Assembly (NCBI RefSeq): GCF_027924665.1
Contig: NZ_AP027043.1
Coordinates: forward strand, 1,240,001 to 1,304,000
Length of the DNA stretch: 64,000 nucleotides
Direction: 5' to 3'
Source: Flavobacterium sp. GSB-24
GTDB taxonomy: Bacteria; Bacteroidota; Bacteroidia; Flavobacteriales; Flavobacteriaceae
A program made the position numbers and the translations under genes. Shown in pieces: positions 17,108 through 24,952 of the stretch; position 1 is the first letter of the stretch, and each line of letters begins with the position of its first letter. Below the pieces are notes generated by a model. That model had not been told where the DNA came from, searched no databases, and saw only the letters and a list, made by a program, of their open reading frames with translations.

Positions 17108-19060
17108 CTAAAACTTCCAAATTCCATAAAACTGAAAATAATTGAAATTCTGTTCAAAATTAATCACATATCGCGCGCCCAAACTCGGACCAATTCTGGC
17201 AAAACCAGCTGTAAGATCAAGCAGTAATCCAGTTTTAAAATTGGTAAAAGATTCTTTAGACGAACTCGATTCTGAACGGGTATTAATAATATATTTATCA
17301 CTGTCGCCTTCAAAAAGATCTATTGTTCGATTGTAATTTTGTTGGGATGAAACATCAAAATTAGCCTGAATTCCAGCCCCGACTCCAAAGTAATTATTAA
17401 TGTTGTAACGAATTAAAACAGGAACTTCCCAATTGACATTTTTGTTTTCTGTTGAGGTCGTAACACGTTGCAATTGTTTTTGTCCGTTAGGATTCAATAC
17501 AGTCTCAGTTAGTACAGAAATGTCGCTGTCGTATTTATTTAATGCATTTTCCCACTCAACCTGCCAATAAAAGCGATACGATTTAAAAGGCGAAATTGTA
17601 GCGCCAACAAAATAACTGGTCGAATTTTCTAAATCTGGATATAAATTGTAACCCGCTTTGGCACCAATCGAAATTCCAGGCAAAAATCGAGTAGTGGCAT
17701 AATTGGTAATTATCGGTTCGTTCTTGTCAAAAATAATGGCGGTTCTGCTTTTGGTTTTTACTTTATGAAAATCTTCTCCAAACTTCATCGAATATTTTAC
17801 AAAACCTTTTGTAGAATCTTTTTCGTGCACATTTTTCTGTTCGCTTCCTGGGAGATAAATGTTTTTGAAGGTAAAAATGATTTGTTTCTGTTTGATAATC
17901 GTGTCTAGACAGCTTATAGTTGGTTCTTCGCCTTTAGGGCAAATTGGACATTCGGGATACATGCTTTCAATCTGGAAAGTTTTCTTGTCAAACATATCAG
18001 GAATATCAGTTTCCAAGCGAATTTTTCGAGCGGGACCTTCTCCGTTATTCTGAAAACGGGTTTTAAAATTTACCCTTTTAAAACGCACCAATCTATAATT
18101 CATAAACCTTCCGTTAGATCCCATTTTGTTTGGATCGTGAGAAGTTACGATTTCCATTTCCAGATTTTTTACTTTATGGTTTTTATAACTTCGATTCGGA
18201 ACAAAAATACCTCGCATCGTAACCGTTGCACTCGTGTCTTTAATCATTTCAGGAGTAGTTTTGAAAGTATAAAAAACATTTCGCGTTTCTCCTGGATTGG
18301 CGTCATCAAATTCTAAAATAGAAACATTATGATATGTTTTATTGGCGTCTAATAACGAGGCATCCAAATCTTCTTCTGTAGTTGTATTTCGGTATTTTTT
18401 GGTTTTGAAATTTCCTTCGGCGGAAGCCATAAAATTATTCGAATCGTTAAGATCATCAACCGCAGCAACTAAGTTTTCTTTTATTTCACGTTCTCCTGCA
18501 TAAGTTCTAAAGTCGCTTAATTCGAAATTGTTGTGTTTGAATTGCTTTTCATTATAAAATAAATAAAGCTTTCCGTTAGAAACATAATTTTCCAGATTTT
18601 GATAACTTACTACGACTACCATTTCCTGATCTGGAATAGGATCACAATTCTTAATAATAGCAAACCCATTCTGATCGGCAATTGAAGCGATATCGTTAAA
18701 ATTCGTATCCGTAATATCATTTACTGCGACTTTTTTCGGGCGGGTTGCAGGAGGTTTCCCGTTGTCATAATTGTTTGTTACAGCAAGTCTTGTGGTGTAA
18801 TTTCCTTTCTTTTTGTACACATGTTTGGGCTCTGCTTCTTTGCTGTAATGTCCGTCGCCAAGTTCCCATAAATAAGAATAACTTGGTTTTGGTGCACCAG
18901 CAATCGGAATCAAAGGCGGTGTTTCAGGCTTAAAAATAACCTGATTTCCGTTTTGTGTAAAACCAATATTGGCTCTTCGGGTTATGGTGTCTTTAACTTT
19001 TGTTTGTCCAATAGAATAAATGCTGAATAGAATAAAGAAAATAGACAGTTGTGGTTTCAT
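17108..19060 (-). CDS. PKD-domain surface protein with C-terminal barrel-like region
   Basis: 650 residues, signal peptide at 1-18 (MKPQLSIFFILFSIYSIG). A PKD domain at about 45-115 is marked by SYLWELGDGHYSKEAEPKHVYKKKGNYTTRLAV (W-x-x-G-D-G and H-x-Y). The middle has beta-rich sequence with a Cys cluster (YPECPICPKG and a later SCLD), and the last 180 residues alternate hydrophobic and polar residues and end in an aromatic (YFQFYGIWKF), as in an outer-membrane barrel. It lies between a lipoprotein gene and the CHAT gene, all on one strand. It is probably a surface-exposed sensor or binding protein; this is inference. Confidence 0.8.
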   Translation of the reverse strand: MKPQLSIFFILFSIYSIGQTKVKDTITRRANIGFTQNGNQVIFKPETPPLIPIAGAPKPSYSYLWELGDGHYSKEAEPKHVYKKKGNYTTRLAVTNNYDNGKPPATRPKKVAVNDITDTNFNDIASIADQNGFAIIKNCDPIPDQEMVVVVSYQNLENYVSNGKLYLFYNEKQFKHNNFELSDFRTYAGEREIKENLVAAVDDLNDSNNFMASAEGNFKTKKYRNTTTEEDLDASLLDANKTYHNVSILEFDDANPGETRNVFYTFKTTPEMIKDTSATVTMRGIFVPNRSYKNHKVKNLEMEIVTSHDPNKMGSNGRFMNYRLVRFKRVNFKTRFQNNGEGPARKIRLETDIPDMFDKKTFQIESMYPECPICPKGEEPTISCLDTIIKQKQIIFTFKNIYLPGSEQKNVHEKDSTKGFVKYSMKFGEDFHKVKTKSRTAIIFDKNEPIITNYATTRFLPGISIGAKAGYNLYPDLENSTSYFVGATISPFKSYRFYWQVEWENALNKYDSDISVLTETVLNPNGQKQLQRVTTSTENKNVNWEVPVLIRYNINNYFGVGAGIQANFDVSSQQNYNRTIDLFEGDSDKYIINTRSESSSSKESFTNFKTGLLLDLTAGFARIGPSLGARYVINFEQNFNYFQFYGIWKF

Positions 19061-19120
19061 AACTAGACAGTTTTGGGTTTTAAAATCAACAGAATCAATC
19101 TTAAAACAGGATTAAATGTA

Positions 19121-19152
19121 AAAAAAAGTGATGAGCAAATCACCACTTTTTC
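19121..19152 (-). terminator. Probable terminator after the lipoprotein gene
   Basis: AAAAAGTG and CACTTTTT flank a 13-base loop, with T/A runs on both outer sides. It lies 20 bases downstream of the lipoprotein stop on the minus strand and before the PKD gene. Partial readthrough may still link the genes. Confidence 0.6.
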
Positions 19153-19171
19153 TTAAAAAAGCATTTGTAAG

Positions 19172-20155
19172 TTACTGAATGGCATTAATTGCAGCAACCA
19201 GCTGAGCTTCGGTACCGACTGTTGTTTCGGCAAGGGTAAAAGTGTAAACGTCATTGGCAGCAACGGTTACGGGTTTTATCGCATATCTCCATTGGCCATT
19301 GTCTTCAGTCACAAAAATCACGTGACAAGCTAATCCAATAGGAATTTGTCCATAATGTTCGCTAAATAAACCTGCAGGAGTAAAAGTATCAAGTTTGGCA
19401 AGTGCATTTGTTCCTTCGCCGTCGTAAGAAAGGTAAATGGCGCTGTTGTTATTATCATATCCTTCTGGTGCTTTGGCTAAAATTGTTGTTTTTGGTCTCG
19501 GATCGCTGTAAAAACGATCAACGTTTGTCCATCCAAAGTTTCCGAATGTTACATAATAATTGTTTCCTTCACCTTGTACGCCGCCTTTTCCTCCAGTTCC
19601 GTCAGCGTTTGGTTTAGCTTCTCTCCAAGCCAATTCTCCTTTTTCATCAATTACACCAGTCCACAAACTCATTAAATTGTCAAAACCGTCAGTTAAAGCT
19701 GTTGGAACAATCATATTTAATGAGCAAGAAGTTTGAAGTTCTACTCCGCCCTGAGTTGCTTTAATAAAGAATTCACCGCCAGAGATTAATAAATTTTTCT
19801 TTCCATCAGAAGTAATTCCCATTGTTGGTTTATTGGTAACCAGCATATTTCCTTTGTCAAAGAGTTCGATATATTCAATATCTACTTGTCCAGTTACGGG
19901 ATTTCCGTTTTTGGTCAAACAATCTCCGTTAATGTAAAGCTTTACACCCTTTGCGGAAGTTAAAGTTACCACTCCATTTCCCGCGGTCATGGTAAAATTT
20001 TGAGTATTCCTTTTTACACCTTTTTCACTAATACTTTTAAACGCTGCTGAAGTTGGAGGTGAAAGTTTAATATCATCTCCGTCGCTGTTATCGCAGCTGG
20101 CGAAAGTTGTCATTGCTATTATTAAAAGACCGATTTTTTTAAAATTTGTTTTCAT
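19172..20155 (-). CDS. Lipoprotein of unknown function, 327 residues
   Basis: A lipobox is visible in IIAMTTFASCDNSDGDD (Cys near residue 21), followed by acidic residues, which suggests export to the outer membrane. The rest is beta-rich and Gly/Thr-rich with no enzyme motif that I recognise; VTLTSAKGVKLYINGDCLTKNGNPVTGQVDIEY reads like a carboxypeptidase-regulatory-like or Ig-type fold. The two copies of the GGGTAACAA element directly upstream suggest control by the ECF sigma factor encoded 0.6 kb away on the other strand. Confidence 0.75.
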   Translation of the reverse strand: MKTNFKKIGLLIIAMTTFASCDNSDGDDIKLSPPTSAAFKSISEKGVKRNTQNFTMTAGNGVVTLTSAKGVKLYINGDCLTKNGNPVTGQVDIEYIELFDKGNMLVTNKPTMGITSDGKKNLLISGGEFFIKATQGGVELQTSCSLNMIVPTALTDGFDNLMSLWTGVIDEKGELAWREAKPNADGTGGKGGVQGEGNNYYVTFGNFGWTNVDRFYSDPRPKTTILAKAPEGYDNNNSAIYLSYDGEGTNALAKLDTFTPAGLFSEHYGQIPIGLACHVIFVTEDNGQWRYAIKPVTVAANDVYTFTLAETTVGTEAQLVAAINAIQ

Positions 20156-20216
20156 AATTTCTAGTTTTATAAATCTGGCTTGATTGTTTCAAGTGGTTTT
20201 CAGATTCTGGTTATTA

Positions 20217-20256
20217 ATTTTATAGTTAAATCAATTCGGGTTTAATTTTGTTACCC
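20217..20256 (-). promoter_or_regulatory. Putative ECF promoter 1 (lipoprotein gene)
   Basis: Minus-strand GGGTAACAA (20248-20256) followed by an AT-rich stretch with GAATTG. It can be aligned without gaps over about 40 bases to the copy at 20280-20319. Position fits a promoter about 65 bases in front of the lipoprotein start. Confidence 0.55.
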
Positions 20257-20279
20257 TCAGTTTTGAATTATTTTTTAAG

Positions 20280-20319
20280 CTTATATGGTTATATCAATTG
20301 GCTTTAAAATTTGTTACCC
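20280..20319 (-). promoter_or_regulatory. Putative ECF promoter 2 (direct repeat of promoter 1)
   Basis: GGGTAACAA at 20311-20319 with the same downstream sequence (CAATTGAT, TAAC) as promoter 1, offset by 63 bases. Two copies in tandem look like duplication of a promoter or activator site. Confidence 0.5.
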
Positions 20320-20337
20320 ATTTATTTGTTTTTTTAT

Positions 20338-20637
20338 TTAGGCAGAAAGGCATTTATCTTCAAATAGATTTCCGTCTTCGTCAACAGCTACGAGAATATC
20401 TTTCTTTTGAGAGAAATTTAATATGAGATAAATCCAGACAATTATCCAGAAACCTAAAGTCATACAACTGATAAATAAATGAAGGGAATGATTTATGGCT
20501 TTTTTTTCTTTAGATAAAACCACATAAGGCAGTTTCTCATTATGTTCTGTAATTACAAAACCGCTGCGAGTTTTGGCTGCGATTATCTCGTAGAATCGAT
20601 CTGTGTTTTTTTCGTTTACAAATTGGTAACTTTCCAT
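20338..20637 (-). CDS. Small membrane protein, about 99 residues
   Basis: Unrecognised. Soluble N-terminal half (MESYQFVNEKNTDRFYE ...), then one long hydrophobic segment (LFISCMTLGFWIIVWIYLIL) and an acidic C-terminus. I use the ATG at 20635-20637; an ATG 19 codons upstream (20694) would begin before the start point expected from the GGGTAACAA box at 20702. Its position beside the ECF sigma factor and under a similar box suggests it belongs to that regulon. Confidence 0.6.
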   Translation of the reverse strand: MESYQFVNEKNTDRFYEIIAAKTRSGFVITEHNEKLPYVVLSKEKKAINHSLHLFISCMTLGFWIIVWIYLILNFSQKKDILVAVDEDGNLFEDKCLSA

Positions 20638-20701
20638 TTCTTTTAATTTTTTAAAGGTTTTTAAAAGACTTTTGTTTTCATAAATACAATTCATTGCATT
20701 A

Positions 20702-20710
20702 TTGTTACCC
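20702..20710 (-). promoter_or_regulatory. Putative ECF promoter 3, GGGTAACAA box
   Basis: Third minus-strand GGGTAACAA, followed 9 bases later by GAATTG as in the other copies (10 bases there). It lies in the short divergent gap between the small membrane protein and the ECF sigma factor gene. An AAC core in a -35 box is common for ECF sigma factors. Confidence 0.5.
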
Positions 20711-20766
20711 TTTGTTTTGAAGTTTTATGAGATTCTTTTTTTACATTAGTATTAAAATAGCTTTCT

Positions 20767-21351
20767 ATGGATCAAAATAAAATTCATCCTGACCAAAAAT
20801 ATATCGATGGACTTGCCGCAAATGATTCGGTGGTTATTGAAATGATATATAAAAAGTTCGCTCCAAAAGTAGTTTTGTTTATAACCAACAATTCTGGAGA
20901 TAAGGATCAGGCGCAGGATGTGATTCAGGAAATTATGATACTGCTTTTTAATCAGGCGAAAGCCAATGCGCTTCAATTGACTTGTCCGTTTGATGCTTAC
21001 TTTTTCTTATTATGCAAAAGACGCTGGCTCAACGAGCTGAAAAAATCATCGAATAAAGGGGTAACAATTCTAGAAGATGTTTTATCTATCAATGAATCTG
21101 CGCATGACTTGATTGCACAAACGGAAGAATTTGACGAAAAACAAAAGCTTTTTGACACCATGTTTCAGAAATTGGGAGAAAAATGCCAAGAAGTTTTAAA
21201 ACTCAGTTTTACTTTAAAATCAATGGAAGAAGTGGCCGAAAAACTCAATGTAACTTACGGCTATGTTCGGAAAAAGAAATCGTTATGTGTTGGGCAGTTA
21301 ACGCAATGGATTCAGGAAGCGAAAAATTTTAACTCTTTAAAAAACAAGTAA
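20767..21351 (+). CDS. ECF-type RNA polymerase sigma-70 factor
   Basis: 194 residues. Region 2 shows VIEMIYKKFAPKVVLFI ... DKDQAQDVIQEIMILLF with the typical acidic-aromatic pattern, and region 4 shows FQKLGEKCQEVLKLSFTLKSMEEVAEKLNVTYGYVRKKKSLCVGQL, the helix-turn-helix that reads the -35 box. It recruits core RNA polymerase to a specific promoter set. The next gene starts three bases after its stop codon and encodes a membrane protein likely to be its regulator. Divergent genes on the other side share GGGTAACAA boxes, the best candidate target. Confidence 0.92.
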   Translation: MDQNKIHPDQKYIDGLAANDSVVIEMIYKKFAPKVVLFITNNSGDKDQAQDVIQEIMILLFNQAKANALQLTCPFDAYFFLLCKRRWLNELKKSSNKGVTILEDVLSINESAHDLIAQTEEFDEKQKLFDTMFQKLGEKCQEVLKLSFTLKSMEEVAEKLNVTYGYVRKKKSLCVGQLTQWIQEAKNFNSLKNK

Positions 21352-21353
21352 TC

Positions 21354-22079
21354 ATGAACGAAGAACGCTATATCTTATTTGATCAATATCTTCAAGGCGA
21401 ACTGACCGTTGATGAAAGAGCTAATTTGGAGAAACAATTAGCTGAAGATCCAGAATTGGCATCGGCATTGGAGAGTTTCAAAGAAATGCATTTTCAATTG
21501 GAAAATAAATTCGGACAAGAGCAGGATCGAGAAATTTTTAAAGAAAACCTAAGCCGAATTTCAGATAAATATTTTAATAAAAATAAAGGAAAAGTAGCTT
21601 CCCTTAAACCTTGGTATTACGTCGCGGCAGCGTCGGCAGTTATTTTATTCGGATTGTTTTTCTTTGATTATAACGAGAATCCTTCGTTTGATGATTATAA
21701 TCATCCAGAAAGCGCTTATTTTACAGAAAGAGGTGTCTCTGAAGAAACTTTAAAACAAGCAGAAGATAATTTTAATGGAAAAAGATATGCAAAAGCAATT
21801 CCGCTTTTTGAAGCAATTTTAAAAGAAAATACATCTCCGGAAATTCAATATTTTTATGGTATTTCTTTGGTTGAAGAAAGTCAGTACGATAAAGCAGATA
21901 CTATTTTTAAAGAATTGCAAGCAGGGAACTCTGCTTACAAAGAAAAAGCAAAATGGAATCTGGCATTATCCAAATTAAAACAAAAAGACTATAAAGCCTG
22001 CAAAGAGATTCTTCAGACTATTTCTCAGGATTATGAAGATTATGATGAAGTAGAACAGCTTTTAGATGAGTTGAATTAA
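21354..22079 (+). CDS. Membrane protein with anti-sigma-like N-terminus and TPR-like C-terminus
   Basis: 241 residues. An N-terminal helical cytoplasmic part (YLQGELTVDERANLEKQLAEDPELASALESFKEM) resembles the ECF anti-sigma module without the zinc ligands. One TM helix follows at about 84-103 (WYYVAAASAVILFGLFFF), then a periplasmic part with TPR-like repeats (NFNGKRYAKAIPLFEAILKE; YGISLVEESQYDKADTIFKEL). It begins three bases after the sigma factor stop, so the two are co-translated. I infer it holds the sigma factor at the membrane until the TPR part receives a signal, perhaps from the CHAT or PKD protein. Confidence 0.75.
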   Translation: MNEERYILFDQYLQGELTVDERANLEKQLAEDPELASALESFKEMHFQLENKFGQEQDREIFKENLSRISDKYFNKNKGKVASLKPWYYVAAASAVILFGLFFFDYNENPSFDDYNHPESAYFTERGVSEETLKQAEDNFNGKRYAKAIPLFEAILKENTSPEIQYFYGISLVEESQYDKADTIFKELQAGNSAYKEKAKWNLALSKLKQKDYKACKEILQTISQDYEDYDEVEQLLDELN

Positions 22080-22228
22080 TTTAAAATAAAAAGCAAATTT
22101 GAAAATAAATTAAAAATTTTCCTGCTTTTACGTGAAACCTCAATCGAATTTAGATTTTTAGTTCTAAATTCGATTTTGTTTTTATAAGAATTGCCACCAA
22201 AACAACCAAAACTAACCAACCCAATTCG

Positions 22229-23872
22229 ATGAAAAAAATCACATTGTTTCTTTTTATCATTTTTTCTCAAACCATTTTTAGTGCTGCTAAAATTACAGAA
22301 GCCGAAAAGCTTTTTGCCACTTGCAAAGTTTGGGGATTTTTAAAGTATTATCATCCAAAAATTGCTGGAGGAGAAGTCAATTGGGACAATCAATTATTAG
22401 AAAAACTGCCGAAAATAGAAAACGCGAAAACAAAAGAAGAGTTTTCATTAATATTGGAAAACTGGATCGACGATCTCGGACCAATAAAAGAAGTAGCGCC
22501 AATTGCAGTGCCAAAGGATGTAAAGTTTTTTGATAAGAATTTCGATTTAAGCTGGTTTAACAATAATTTGTTTTCTAAAAAGCTTTCGAAGAAATTAAAA
22601 TTTATTGAAGAGAATAGGTTTCAAACCACAGAAGAAATAGGCCCAGGTTATAATCCGCTTAAAAATGGAGATTATTTTAATCTTCAGTTTGATAATAAAA
22701 ACTCAAGAATCTTGTGGTTTTTTATGTATTGGAATTTAGTCGAGTATTTTTTTCCATATAAATATATAATGGACCAAAAATGGGATATAACTTTTGATCA
22801 AATGCTTCCTTTGGTTCTTGAAGCTAAAAATGACGACGAATTTTATACCGTTGTCCGAAAAACAGCCTCTAAACTCAATGATAGTCATGTTGAATTTGCG
22901 ACATATAGTGGCAGTAAATTTGAGGAAAATAGAAGATTTTTTCCTGCTGACTGTAAGATAATTGATAACAAAATAGTGGTTACTGAAATTCTTGCAGACA
23001 GCCTTGCTCAAGCAGATGATATAAAAGTTGGAGACGTAATTACGAAAGTAAATGATAAAACAATAGCAGCATACATTGCAGAATATAGAGATTTATTTGG
23101 AGCGTCAAACGAACCAACTCTTTTAAGTAAAGTGGTTAGGAAAATTTTACATAGTAATTCTGAGAAAGTCAATGTGGAGTTTTTAAAAGACGGCAAGCAG
23201 ATAACAAAAGAGATGACATGGTACAATTATCATGATTCTCACAGAAATGAATTTAAAAAAGGAGCTAAAAAGAAAAAAGAAAAGTTTACAACTTTAAACC
23301 AGAATATCGGATATGTAGATATGGGACTTATTAAAAGTATAAACGTTCCTGATATGATTGAAAAATTAAAAACAACAAAAGCAATTGTTTTTGATATGAG
23401 AAATTATCCGAATGGGACTTATAATGATATTGCCAATTTTTTAAACGCTCATCAAGAAAAATTTGCGATTTACACGCACCCAGATTTTAGTTATCCAGGC
23501 AAATTTAAATGGACAGAAGGATCAACCTGCGGTTCTGAAAACAAAGATAATTACAAAGGAAAAGTTATTGTTCTGCTTAACGAAGAATCCTTAAGCCAGG
23601 CAGAATGGACTGCAATGTGTTTTCAAACAGCAGGTAATACTACAATTATAGGAAGCCAGACTGCTGGAGCAGATGGAAATGTAACCGAGCTTGATTTTAA
23701 AGGATTTCATACAAGATATACAGGAATTGGAGTTTATTATCCTGATGGACGCGAAACCCAAAGAATTGGCATCATTCCTGATATTGAAGTAAAACCAACC
23801 ATAAAAGGAATTCAGGAAGGAAAAGATGAGGTTTTAGATCGTGCTTTGCTTTTTATTGAAACAGGAAAATAA
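22229..23872 (+). CDS. S41-family peptidase, exported
   Basis: 547 residues with a signal peptide (MKKITLFLFIIFSQTIFSA). The order is an N-terminal helical cap, a PDZ-like region (ADDIKVGDVITKVNDKTI, about residues 255-275) and the C-terminal S41 catalytic domain. The nucleophile is probably Ser in EESLSQAEW (about residue 456), followed by IIGSQTAGADGNV, where the family's usual Lys of TxGK is replaced; many Bacteroidota members share this form. It probably degrades proteins or peptides in the periplasm or on the surface. No operon partner is evident. Confidence 0.85.
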   Translation: MKKITLFLFIIFSQTIFSAAKITEAEKLFATCKVWGFLKYYHPKIAGGEVNWDNQLLEKLPKIENAKTKEEFSLILENWIDDLGPIKEVAPIAVPKDVKFFDKNFDLSWFNNNLFSKKLSKKLKFIEENRFQTTEEIGPGYNPLKNGDYFNLQFDNKNSRILWFFMYWNLVEYFFPYKYIMDQKWDITFDQMLPLVLEAKNDDEFYTVVRKTASKLNDSHVEFATYSGSKFEENRRFFPADCKIIDNKIVVTEILADSLAQADDIKVGDVITKVNDKTIAAYIAEYRDLFGASNEPTLLSKVVRKILHSNSEKVNVEFLKDGKQITKEMTWYNYHDSHRNEFKKGAKKKKEKFTTLNQNIGYVDMGLIKSINVPDMIEKLKTTKAIVFDMRNYPNGTYNDIANFLNAHQEKFAIYTHPDFSYPGKFKWTEGSTCGSENKDNYKGKVIVLLNEESLSQAEWTAMCFQTAGNTTIIGSQTAGADGNVTELDFKGFHTRYTGIGVYYPDGRETQRIGIIPDIEVKPTIKGIQEGKDEVLDRALLFIETGK

Positions 23873-23882
23873 TTAAAATAAA

Positions 23883-23973
23883 TGTCATCTTGAGAGAAGT
23901 CGAAGGCTCAATAAGCATTTCGAAAAGAATTGGGGGCTTTTCTTTGCTTACTTCGACTTCGCTCAGTATGACA
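23883..23973. repeat. Interspersed inverted repeat with TGTCAT ... ATGACA ends
   Basis: Arms of 23 bases (23883-23905 and 23951-23973) match as an inverted repeat with three mismatches; each carries GAAGTCGAAG or its complement. This is the REP-like type of element common between genes in Bacteroidota. Confidence 0.75.
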
Positions 23974-23994
23974 AAATAAAAGATTAAAATCAGC

Positions 23995-24038
23995 AGACCT
24001 TTGTCAAAGCTCACAACTTGACAAAGGTCTTCGTTTTT
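23995..24038. terminator. Rho-independent terminator before tatD
   Basis: AGACCTTTGTCAA, ten bases, TTGACAAAGGTCT: a perfect 13-bp stem followed by TCGTTTTT. It should end transcription from the S41 peptidase gene. Confidence 0.85.
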
Positions 24039-24057
24039 CTATACAAATTCTACAAAA

Positions 24058-24088
24058 TTGCTATTCTTTTAATATTGTCGTAATTTTG
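24058..24088 (+). promoter_or_regulatory. Promoter of tatD
   Basis: TTG at 24058-24060, 20 bases, TAATTTTG at 24081-24088. The expected start point near 24095 is just upstream of the TTG start codons at 24109 and 24115. Confidence 0.65.
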
Positions 24089-24108
24089 ACAGCTTTAAAA
24101 TTATACCC

Positions 24109-24888
24109 TTGAATTTGAGACCTATTATTACAGATACACACACGCATTTATATTCTGAAGAATTTGATCAGGATCGCGACGAAATGATTCAGCGCGCTAT
24201 TGATGCCGGCATTACTCGTTTTTTTATTCCGGCAATCGATGCGGCTGCGACACAGTCTATGTACGATTTAGAGAAAAATTATCCTGAAAATATATTCCTG
24301 ATGATGGGGCTGCATCCTACTTACGTGAAAGATAATTATCTAGACGAATTAGCGCATGTAGAAACTGAATTGTCCAAAAGAAAGTTTTACGCAGTTGGAG
24401 AAATCGGGATCGATTTGTACTGGGATAAGACACATCTTAAAGAACAGCAAATCGCTTTTAAGACGCAAATTCAACTGGCAAAACAATACAAACTTCCAAT
24501 CGTAATTCATTGTCGAGAAGCTTTTGACGAGATCTTCGAAATCTTAGAAGAAGAAAAATCTGAAGATTTGTTTGGGATTTTTCATTGTTTTTCCGGAACT
24601 TTAGTACAAGCACAGCAGGCAATTTCCTATAATATGAAATTAGGAATTGGTGGTGTGGTAACATTCAAGAACGGAAAAATTGATCAGTTTTTAAATCAAA
24701 TTGATTTAAAACATATTGTTTTGGAGACAGATTCGCCTTATTTAGCGCCAATTCCATACAGAGGAAAAAGAAATGAAAGCAGTTATTTAGTCAATGTAAT
24801 TTCTAAACTGGCAGCTCTATACGATGTTTCTGAAGAAGAGATTGCAGTAGTTACAACTCAAAACTCCAAAGACGTTTTTGGGATTTAA
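24109..24888 (+). CDS. tatD: TatD-family metal-dependent hydrolase (DNase)
   Basis: TIM-barrel metallohydrolase with 3'-5' DNase activity known in the family. The metal ligands are visible: THTHLYS near the N-terminus, GEIGIDLYWD, VIHCREAF, GIFHCFSG and ETDSPYLAP. No ATG fits the N-terminus; TTG at 24109 (or the TTG two codons later) is the only reasonable start, and the promoter position supports it. The 259-residue length is normal. Transcribed from its own promoter and followed by an acyltransferase gene. Confidence 0.92.
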   Translation: MNLRPIITDTHTHLYSEEFDQDRDEMIQRAIDAGITRFFIPAIDAAATQSMYDLEKNYPENIFLMMGLHPTYVKDNYLDELAHVETELSKRKFYAVGEIGIDLYWDKTHLKEQQIAFKTQIQLAKQYKLPIVIHCREAFDEIFEILEEEKSEDLFGIFHCFSGTLVQAQQAISYNMKLGIGGVVTFKNGKIDQFLNQIDLKHIVLETDSPYLAPIPYRGKRNESSYLVNVISKLAALYDVSEEEIAVVTTQNSKDVFGI

Positions 24889-24952
24889 TATAATCGTTAC
24901 TTTAATCTAATTTTTTTTTTGTTCTTTTGCCCACTTAAAATCGATATAAATA

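Noticed and set aside
20638..20694. Longer version of the small membrane protein
   Set aside because: Would start upstream of the transcription start expected from the GGGTAACAA box at 20702; the added residues have no recognisable feature.
21055..21070. GGGGTAACAA inside the sigma factor gene as a fourth ECF promoter
   Set aside because: On the opposite strand to the other three copies, within coding sequence, and without the downstream GAATTG; could be chance.
22736..23226. Antisense reading frames inside the S41 peptidase gene
   Set aside because: They have no start context, no family match, and lie wholly inside a well-supported gene.
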